NCBI GenBank assembly: GCA_020633205.1
Contig: JACKEB010000014.1
Span: forward strand, 248,001-312,000
Direction: 5' to 3'
Source of the DNA: Polyangiaceae bacterium
GTDB lineage: Bacteria; Myxococcota_A; Polyangia; Polyangiales; Polyangiaceae
Length of the DNA stretch: 64,000 nt
Made by a program: the position numbers and the translations under genes
Notes under the pieces: generated by a model
Seen by the model: the letters and a program-made list of their open reading frames with translations, nothing else
Databases searched by the model: none
What the model was told of the DNA's origin: nothing
In this document: positions 58,288-64,000 of the stretch, in pieces
Layout: every line of letters begins with the position of its first letter
Position numbering within the stretch: the first letter of the stretch is position 1

Positions 58288-59733
58288 TCAGTAGCCGAAG
58301 TCGGGCTTGGCTGGTTTGGCGGGGGCCGGCGCTGGCGTCGCCGGCTTCGGCGCGGCCGGCTTCGGAGCCGCTGGCTTCGGCGCTGCAGGAGTCGGCGCGG
58401 CCGGCTTGCTGGCGACCTTCGCTTCGTCCTTCTTCTCTTCTTCGGCCTTCTCCGCCTCTTTCAGCTTCTCTTCGTCGACTTCGAGCTTGGCTTCGTCTGC
58501 CTTCAGCTTGGCCTCGTCGGCTTCGAGCTTGGCCTTTTCTGCCTCGGCGCTGTCGTCTGCTTTGGGCTCTTCTTGTGCCGGGTCCGTTGGCGCGTCGACT
58601 TGAGCCGCGGGCTCAGGCGGCGGCTCTGGCGCACCACGCAGCATGAACACTGCACCTAACCCCAAACCCCCGAGCAAGAGGAACGCCGCGGCGCCTAGCC
58701 CGATGAACAGGCCGGCGTTGCTCTTCTTGGGCACCTGGCCCATGTCCTGGGACTGACTCCAGCTAGCCCGCGTATCCATGGGGAGATTGGGAGTCTGCGG
58801 TGTCATCATGCCCACCGCCGCGACCGGTCCGCTCATGTCTGCGGGTGCGGTTTGCATCGGGGCGGCCACGAAGCCGCGACCCTGGCCCCACGCTTCGAGC
58901 GCGTCGCGGAACTCCTTGGCTGACTGGAAGCGCTCGTGGAGCTCACGAGCCATCGAGCGCTGGATGATCGCGCGAAAGCCAGCGTCCAGATGAGGCGCGA
59001 CTTCGTCGATGTTCCGCGGTGGGCTCAACACGATGGCGAACAGCAGCTCGTTCAGCGTCTCGGCGTCGAACGGCACGACCCCGGTGACGCACTGATACAG
59101 GATGACGCCGCAAGAGTAGATATCGCTGCGGGGATCGGACCGCGCCGCGCCTCGCGCCTGCTCCGGCGAGAGGTAGTACGGCGTACCCATCAGCATGCCG
59201 GTCTTGGTCTTGCTGTGTTCGGAGTCGTTCAGCTGGTTGAACTTCGAGATGCCGAAGTCGATGATCTTGACGAAGTCCTTGTTGCCCGCCTTTTCCTTGA
59301 GGATAAAGATGTTATCCGGCTTCAGGTCGCGATGGACAATGCCTGCGTTGTGCGCAGCCTCGAGGCCGTCGAGCAGCTGCAGAAAGAGCGGCACGGTTTG
59401 CTCGGGGGTCAGCACCTGGCGCTTGATGCGCGCCGAGAGCTCTTCACCATCGAGCATCTCCATGACCATGAAGCGGTCGCCGTTCGGCAAGTTGCCGAAG
59501 TCGAGGATCTCGAGGATGTGATCCGAGCCGATGCGGCCAGCGGCTTGTGCCTCGCGCTCGAAGCGCTGCACGACGTCGGGACGCTCGGCGGCATCGCCGA
59601 GCAAGACCTTGATCGCGACGCGTCGTGCGATGCGGGTGTTCTCCGCTTCGTACACCGCGCCCATGCCGCCTTCGCCGAGCAAGCGGACGATGCGGTACTT
59701 GTCATCGATGATGTCGCCAGCGCTGAGTGCCAT
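58288..59733 (-). CDS. PknB-type serine/threonine protein kinase (481 aa)
   Basis: The ATG at 59731-59733 gives MALSAGDIIDDKYRIVRLLG, then GEGGMG (residues 20-25), VAIK with Lys42, HRDLKPDN at 134-141, IIDFGISKF, and LSPEQARG. All catalytic residues are present. A single transmembrane segment lies near residues 337-362 (GLFIGLGAAAFLLLGGLGLG). The extracellular part has a coiled coil of KLEADEAKLKADEAKLEVDE type and an alanine/proline/lysine tail with PAAPKPAAP repeats. It is probably a membrane sensor kinase of the type abundant in myxobacteria. The upstream 99 nt of open frame are not needed. It is divergent from the TPR-like gene. Confidence 0.93.
   Translation of the reverse strand: MALSAGDIIDDKYRIVRLLGEGGMGAVYEAENTRIARRVAIKVLLGDAAERPDVVQRFEREAQAAGRIGSDHILEILDFGNLPNGDRFMVMEMLDGEELSARIKRQVLTPEQTVPLFLQLLDGLEAAHNAGIVHRDLKPDNIFILKEKAGNKDFVKIIDFGISKFNQLNDSEHSKTKTGMLMGTPYYLSPEQARGAARSDPRSDIYSCGVILYQCVTGVVPFDAETLNELLFAIVLSPPRNIDEVAPHLDAGFRAIIQRSMARELHERFQSAKEFRDALEAWGQGRGFVAAPMQTAPADMSGPVAAVGMMTPQTPNLPMDTRASWSQSQDMGQVPKKSNAGLFIGLGAAAFLLLGGLGLGAVFMLRGAPEPPPEPAAQVDAPTDPAQEEPKADDSAEAEKAKLEADEAKLKADEAKLEVDEEKLKEAEKAEEEKKDEAKVASKPAAPTPAAPKPAAPKPAAPKPATPAPAPAKPAKPDFGY
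58306..58550. repeat. Repeats encoding the kinase C-terminus
   Basis: Two sets of short coding repeats: GCCGGCTTCGG-type units of 15 nt (encoding PKPAA) near 58306-58410, and 21-nt units (encoding DEAKLKA) near 58455-58550. They give the kinase its coiled coil and tail. Confidence 0.7.
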
Positions 59734-60048
59734 CGTCTGTGAATGTCCCTGTTTTTGCGGCTCCGCGCAAACTCCAACGGTCAATCTGAGAAGGGTTCGA
59801 GGCTGCCGCGCGGGCGCCGGTCCCGCCTCCACAGACGTGTAGCGGGGTGCGGAGATCCATCCGCAACGTATATCCCCGCAATCACTGCGTCCGGCCGCGC
59901 GACTTGCTTAAGTCCTGCTCGTTTGCACCCGTAGGCGCGAGTGAGCCTCGCGGAGCCCGAACACTGGCGCCACGAGGTCGCGCTGCACCTGCGAACGGCT
60001 CCCCCTTCGCTAGGCAAAAAGCCTCCGGTGGGGCTAGCATCCGCCAAC

Positions 60049-61185
60049 ATGACTGCCCGCCCCTCCAGCCCCGTTGGTGTCCCCGCTCGTTCGACTCGTC
60101 CCCGCAGCTTGGGTCAACGGGTGCGAACGGGACTCGCGCTGCCGCTGATTGCGTCGATGGTGCTGACCTCGGTGCCGGTTTTTGCGCAGCCGTCGGCGGA
60201 TGAAGTCGCTGGGGCTCGGTCCCTCGCCGAACAGGGGTTCAAGGCCTACAAGGCGGAGAAATGGCAGGAGGCGCTCGACCGCTTTGAGCGGGCAGAGTCG
60301 CTGGTCCACGCGCCGCCGCACTTGCTCTATGCAGCCCGCGCCAGCGCCAAGCTGGGTGGCTACGTAAAGGCGCGAGAACTCTACAACAAGATCCTCAGGG
60401 AGACGCTCGCTGGCAACGCCCCGCCCGCATTCAAGCAGGCACAGAAGGACGCTGCGTCGGAGGTGGCTGAGGTCGAAAAGAAGATTGCCTACCTCACCAT
60501 CAGCGTCAGCGGGCCAAAGCCTGGCGAAGCCGATGTGAAGATGGACGGCGCCGAAGTGCCCAAGGCGCTGGTTGGCGTCGAGCGCCCCGTGGACCCAGGC
60601 GCGCGCAAGGTGACCGTCAGCGCCCCCGGCTTCGTTCCTCAAGAGAAGGAAGTGACCCTCGCCGAGGCGGCCCACGAGTCGATCTCCATCGAGCTCGTCG
60701 CGGATCCGAATGCCGTCGTGCCGCCGCCAGGCGGTGGCGAAGGCGGTGAAGGACCCGGAGCGGGCGGGGGTGAGGGGGGCAGTGGGGCGTCTTTGTCGAC
60801 GCAGGACATGGGCGGCTCCTCGGGTCTTCGGCTCGGCGCCTACATCGGCTTTGGCGTTGGTGTGGTCGGGCTCGCGTTGGGCACGGTGTTCTTGCTTCAG
60901 GCCGGCAGCACCCAAGACGACTCGGACAAGCTCTACGATGAGGGGCTTTGTAAGTTCAAAACCGGGTTCGACTCCTCCAAGTGCACGGAGTCCAACACCT
61001 TGAACGAAGACGCCGCGTCTCAGCGCACGCTGTCGGGTATCTCGTTCGGCGTGGGTGGCGCGGCGCTCGTGGCGGGCGTCGTGATGTTCATCCTATCCAG
61101 CGGCGACTCGAAGTCGGCCCGCAATGAGCCCCACGTCACACCCTGGGTTGGGCTCAACTCGATGGGTATGAGCGGCAGCTTCTGA
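60049..61185 (+). CDS. TPR/PEGA-type membrane protein (378 aa)
   Basis: The ATG at 60049 gives MTARPSSPVGVPARSTRPRS with a signal (LPLIASMVLTSVPVFAQ). TPR-like helices follow at residues 45-110 (AEQGFKAYKAEKWQEALDRF, PHLLYAARASAKLGGYVKAR). Residues 145-220 form a strand domain of the PEGA type (KIAYLTISVSGPKPGEADVK, VDPGARKVTVSAPGFVPQEK). After a glycine/glutamate-rich linker there are two hydrophobic segments (YIGFGVGVVGLALGTVFLLQ and GVGGAALVAGVVMFILSS) at the C-terminus. It is probably a periplasmic domain with a membrane hairpin tail. The gap to the divergent kinase gene is 315 bp and holds no other visible gene. Confidence 0.75.
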   Translation: MTARPSSPVGVPARSTRPRSLGQRVRTGLALPLIASMVLTSVPVFAQPSADEVAGARSLAEQGFKAYKAEKWQEALDRFERAESLVHAPPHLLYAARASAKLGGYVKARELYNKILRETLAGNAPPAFKQAQKDAASEVAEVEKKIAYLTISVSGPKPGEADVKMDGAEVPKALVGVERPVDPGARKVTVSAPGFVPQEKEVTLAEAAHESISIELVADPNAVVPPPGGGEGGEGPGAGGGEGGSGASLSTQDMGGSSGLRLGAYIGFGVGVVGLALGTVFLLQAGSTQDDSDKLYDEGLCKFKTGFDSSKCTESNTLNEDAASQRTLSGISFGVGGAALVAGVVMFILSSGDSKSARNEPHVTPWVGLNSMGMSGSF

Positions 61186-61341
61186 GACGCGACTCAGACG
61201 ACTCGCATTTCGCCACTCGTATCCCCGAGGTATCGCTTGGCGTCGAGCGCCCGCTGCCGACTGTTCAGGTAGGCGGGATGGGGATGATGTAGGCGCCCGC
61301 GCAACGTTGGCGCGATTTCAGGAGCCCTGTATCATTCTGGA

Positions 61342-63726
61342 ATGATTGCACGCGTCCCGCGCACCGCTTTGCTGCTTTGGTTTTCGATCTGTGTCGCCGC
61401 CCTCTTCTCCGCCTGCGGAGACAACGCCTCGGTCTCCGAGGGCAACGGCGGCTCCAACTTTGGCGGCAACGCGGGTGACGCCGGGAGCGGCGGGAACGCC
61501 GGCACCGAAAGCGGCGGGACGAGCAATGGCGGTACGCTGAACATCGATGGCGGGGGCTCCGGCGGTACTTCTCAGACGCAGGGCTTCCAGGTCACGCCGA
61601 CGGATCAACAGGTGATCCAGGTTCCGTTCGGAACCAACGCTCCGACGGTATCCTTCGACGCGACCTTCAACGGTTCGCCCGTTGGCGTTGGCTGGGCGGT
61701 GGATCGCGGGGACATCGGCAGCATCACCCTCGGCACCGCGGAGACGGGCGTCTTCACCCCCACTGGCAAGGTGGGCGGCCTGGCCAAGATCACCGCGGGC
61801 CTGAACGGCGAGACGCGCGAGCGCGAAGTGCTGGTGCAGCTGACCGGTGAACAGAACGGCGCTGACCCGAACAACCCGGAGCAAGCCGGACAGATCCCCA
61901 CGGATGTGGGCTCGCTGACTGAAGGCGGCGGCATCGGTGGGGTCGGTGGTGACGGCCTCGGCGGCGCGGTGACTGACACCGGCATCATCGACGCCCTGGG
62001 CATGCCCAGCGGCAATGGAAGCGCGGAGGGGCTCAAGTTCCTCTACCCCTACGACAACACGGTGTTTCCGCGGGGCATTCTCGCGCCCATCGTCTCCTGG
62101 GACTGGTCGATTGGTGACGCCGATGCGATCCAGCTCGAGCTAGCCACCCAGAGTGGCTCGTTCGCCTGGAAGGGCACCTTCAGCCGTCCCGCAATCCTCG
62201 TGCAGACGGGTGGCAAGTTCATCCGCCACCCCATCCCCCAGGACGTGTGGAAGGCGGCCACGAACACCGCCGGCGGCAACACGGATCGCCTGACGCTGAA
62301 GCTCACCGTCGCGAGCGGCGGCCAGGCGTATGGTCCCATCGCTCAGACCTGGACCATCGCTCCCGCGCGCCTCTCGGGCATCATCTACTACAACTCGTAC
62401 GGCACGAACCTGGCTCAAAACCTAACGCAGAACGGTGTGACGTTTGGTGGGGCGACGCTCTCTATCAGGGTAGGAGATTCCGCGCCTAAGCTGGTTGCCG
62501 GGGCGACCGGCGGGACGTCCCAATGTCGGGTGTGCCACTCCGTAGCTGCAGACGGGTCGCGCCTGGTCACTCAGCATGGTGACAACAGCGCCATCAGCTC
62601 CTCGTATGATCTCACTCCAACGGGTGCGACGGAAACGCCGATGGCGATTGGTGCGGAGTTCCCTGGGATGTATCCGGACGGATCCATGGCTCTTGCGCCG
62701 AATGGCAACTTGCTGCCCCTGCCAGCAGCAGGGGCGCCACTGGTAACGACCGGGATTACGGATAGCAACTTGGGCACGCCAGCGTTCTCCCCGGACGGTA
62801 AGCTGGTTGTCCTAAACCCAGGCGGGGGTACTGGCCAGCAGCTGGTCGTCATGGACTTCGACCAGTCCACGTTGACGTTCTCCAACCGGCGCGTGGTGGC
62901 GGATGACACCGGTGGAGCCATGACTCAGCGGCCTGGATGGGGCGCGTTCCTGCCGGACAACAAGTCCCTCGTTTATCACTGGCAGACCACCGCAACTCCG
63001 AATCAAGCTGGGGCGACTGTCGCCGATGGGCAAGGGGCCGATCTCCGCACGCGGCGCGGTGCTCGGGCACAGGTCTGGTGGACGAACTTGGACGGTAACA
63101 CCAGCGTCACGCACCTCGACAAACTGAACGGAGTCGGCTACCTGCCCTCGCTTCCAACTCCGAACGGATTGGCTTGCGAGGCTGATGGGTACGAAGTCGG
63201 CAGTATCGACCGCACCCACAGCGACGACGCGAACTACAACTACGAACCCACGGTGAACCCCATCCCCGGCGGTGGTTACGCCTGGGTGGTGTTCACTAGC
63301 CGTCGCATGTATGGCAACGTCGCGACGATTCCGCCGTTCTGTTCCGACCCGCGTTGGGCTGATCTAAAGAACAACATCACCACCAAGAAGCTGTGGGTCG
63401 CGGCGGTCGACTTGAGCGCGGCGCCGGGCACCGACGCGAGCCACCCGGCGTTCTACCTGCCAGGACAAGAGCTACTCGCTGGCAACTCCCGCGGCTTCTG
63501 GGTGCTCGATCCGTGTCGCGCAGACGGAACGAGCTGCGAGTCCGGCGACCAGTGCTGCAACGGCTTCTGCCAGCCAAACTCTAGTTCCGGTGAGCTCGAG
63601 TGCTCCAACAAGCCACCGGGCGGCTCTTGCTCTCAGGTGCAGGAGAAGTGCGAGACAGCAGCAGACTGCTGCGACAAGACCAACGAGTGCATCAACGGCT
63701 TCTGCGCTCAAGGTGGTCCGCGCTGA
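61342..63726 (+). CDS. Large lipoprotein with propeller-like domain, CxxCH motif and cysteine-rich tail (794 aa)
   Basis: The ATG at 61342 gives MIARVPRTALLLWFSICVAA then LFSAC, lipobox cysteine near residue 25, then a glycine/asparagine-rich linker. Residues 80-170 look like an Ig-like domain (VSFDATFNGSPVGVGWAVDR). At 395-399 there is CRVCH, a CxxCH that could hold a c-type haem. The rest, residues 420-730, has TolB/PD40-like strands (FPGMYPDGSMALAPNGNLLP, TPAFSPDGKLVVLNPGG). The tail has two Dickkopf-like units (CRADGTSCESGDQCCNGFC and CSQVQEKCETAADCCDKTNE). It is a modular surface lipoprotein. Only one CxxCH is seen, so a multihaem role is unlikely. Confidence 0.8.
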   Translation: MIARVPRTALLLWFSICVAALFSACGDNASVSEGNGGSNFGGNAGDAGSGGNAGTESGGTSNGGTLNIDGGGSGGTSQTQGFQVTPTDQQVIQVPFGTNAPTVSFDATFNGSPVGVGWAVDRGDIGSITLGTAETGVFTPTGKVGGLAKITAGLNGETREREVLVQLTGEQNGADPNNPEQAGQIPTDVGSLTEGGGIGGVGGDGLGGAVTDTGIIDALGMPSGNGSAEGLKFLYPYDNTVFPRGILAPIVSWDWSIGDADAIQLELATQSGSFAWKGTFSRPAILVQTGGKFIRHPIPQDVWKAATNTAGGNTDRLTLKLTVASGGQAYGPIAQTWTIAPARLSGIIYYNSYGTNLAQNLTQNGVTFGGATLSIRVGDSAPKLVAGATGGTSQCRVCHSVAADGSRLVTQHGDNSAISSSYDLTPTGATETPMAIGAEFPGMYPDGSMALAPNGNLLPLPAAGAPLVTTGITDSNLGTPAFSPDGKLVVLNPGGGTGQQLVVMDFDQSTLTFSNRRVVADDTGGAMTQRPGWGAFLPDNKSLVYHWQTTATPNQAGATVADGQGADLRTRRGARAQVWWTNLDGNTSVTHLDKLNGVGYLPSLPTPNGLACEADGYEVGSIDRTHSDDANYNYEPTVNPIPGGGYAWVVFTSRRMYGNVATIPPFCSDPRWADLKNNITTKKLWVAAVDLSAAPGTDASHPAFYLPGQELLAGNSRGFWVLDPCRADGTSCESGDQCCNGFCQPNSSSGELECSNKPPGGSCSQVQEKCETAADCCDKTNECINGFCAQGGPR

Positions 63727-63767
63727 GCTTCTGAAAAAGAGCGCGGCTTGAAGTCGCGCTGAGACCG

Positions 63768-63804
63768 CAGGGCAACGCTGAGAGGCGTTGCCCTGTCGCT
63801 TTTT
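63768..63804 (+). terminator. Intrinsic terminator
   Basis: CAGGGCAACGC and GCGTTGCCCTG form an 11-bp perfect stem with a 6-nt loop (TGAGAG), followed by TCGCTTTTT. It lies about 42 nt after the stop of the large lipoprotein gene and is the clearest intrinsic terminator in the window. Confidence 0.92.
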
Positions 63805-63855
63805 GTCGCGACCCTTGCCTGAAGCGGAACCGCGGGCAAGAGTGTGCAGCGTCTG

Positions 63856-64000
63856 ATGTCTGCGTTGCTGTTCCACGCCTGCGCCTTGGTTCTCGCGCTG
63901 AAGGCTATGTGGAACCTCTCGGTTCCTTGGCTCTTGGCAAGGCGAAGGTCAACGGGGTCGGGCATCTCCTTCGCACCCCTCGTGGATGCGCTTGCGCTCG
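63856..64000 (+). CDS. Partial small membrane protein at the right edge
   Basis: From an ATG at 63856 a frame without stop runs out of the window: MSALLFHACALVLALKAMWN, SVPWLLARRRSTGSG and SFAPLVDALAL. It has a hydrophobic first helix and a charged loop, as in a small polytopic membrane protein. A GTG at 63843 is another start. No ribosome site is strong. The end is beyond the window, so the family cannot be given. Confidence 0.45.
   Translation, partial: MSALLFHACALVLALKAMWNLSVPWLLARRRSTGSGISFAPLVDALAL

Noticed and set aside
63708..63965. 85-aa minus-strand frame at the right edge
   Set aside because: It spans the intrinsic terminator and has no ribosome site; the plus-strand partial membrane protein is a better reading.
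1..64000. CRISPR array, tRNA, rRNA, insertion sequence with intact transposase, phage genes
   Set aside because: Looked for and not seen; the only repeats are coding linkers, the helicase tail copy, the VWA conversion tract and short palindromes.

Overview
The window looks like chromosome from a Myxococcota bacterium, most probably a Polyangia/Sorangiineae-type predatory soil organism. The reasons are high GC, long glycine-rich linkers behind lipoboxes in many secreted lipoproteins, cysteine-rich Dickkopf-like repeats, PknB-type kinases with C-terminal coiled coils and Ala/Pro/Lys tails, and members of two families first defined as myxobacterial paralogues (a TIGR02266-type PilZ protein and a DUF2378/TIGR02265 protein). 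No rRNA, tRNA, CRISPR array or intact transposase is visible. All calls rest on reading the sequence; no database search was run.

Region 1 (1-5.5 kb) is a graveyard and accessory zone. It holds a 5'-truncated gene running off the left edge, a small lipoprotein, an unknown truncated ORF, and a frameshifted copy of the helicase 3' end fused to the tail of a leucine-rich-repeat (LRR) gene. It also holds a kinase lacking its N-lobe, a YjzC-like protein, a three-gene HEPN operon with ATGA overlaps, and a wrecked DUF433/DUF5615-type toxin-antitoxin pair.

Region 2 (5.5-19.4 kb) has a SWIM/SNF2 helicase converging on an LRR lipoprotein so tightly that both stop codons share one CTAG. It continues with an Rpn/YhgA-like nuclease, a cysteine-rich lipoprotein, a 792-aa protein of unknown function, an outer-membrane protein, a regulator with two LuxR-type HTH domains, and a second LRR lipoprotein.

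Region 3 (19.5-31 kb) has small membrane proteins, a lipoprotein paralogous to the one at 302 with a decayed third copy behind it, and a beta-barrel/TetR pair with candidate operators. A set of cytosolic proteins resembling immunity families follows: a double DUF6891-like protein, an LRR protein and a DUF4262 protein. A lipoprotein with a hydrolase fold but no nucleophilic serine and a HEAT-like protein close the region.

Region 4 (31-46.9 kb) is rich in envelope proteins. It has two tandem VWA-like lipoproteins sharing a 134-bp identical tract, an aspartyl-protease/PDZ lipoprotein, BON+MscS channel, stress-type membrane proteins, a CAP-domain pseudogene, PilZ, an XAC2610-like lipoprotein, DUF4303 and a YncE-like propeller lipoprotein.

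Region 5 (47-64 kb) carries a cyclic-nucleotide sensor translationally coupled to a metallophosphatase, a zinc-ribbon protein, a methyltransferase-like lipoprotein, DUF2378, an enoyl-reductase-like oxidoreductase, a cysteine-rich/alpha-beta-hydrolase fusion, a pair of Cys-rich propeller lipoproteins, a PknB kinase, a TPR/PEGA-type protein, a 794-aa lipoprotein with a CxxCH motif, and the start of a membrane protein at the right edge.

Most genes are monocistronic or in pairs, and many convergent pairs are only 1-12 bp apart. The main themes are surface lipoproteins built from recurrent modules and repeated small-scale duplication, decay and gene conversion among them.
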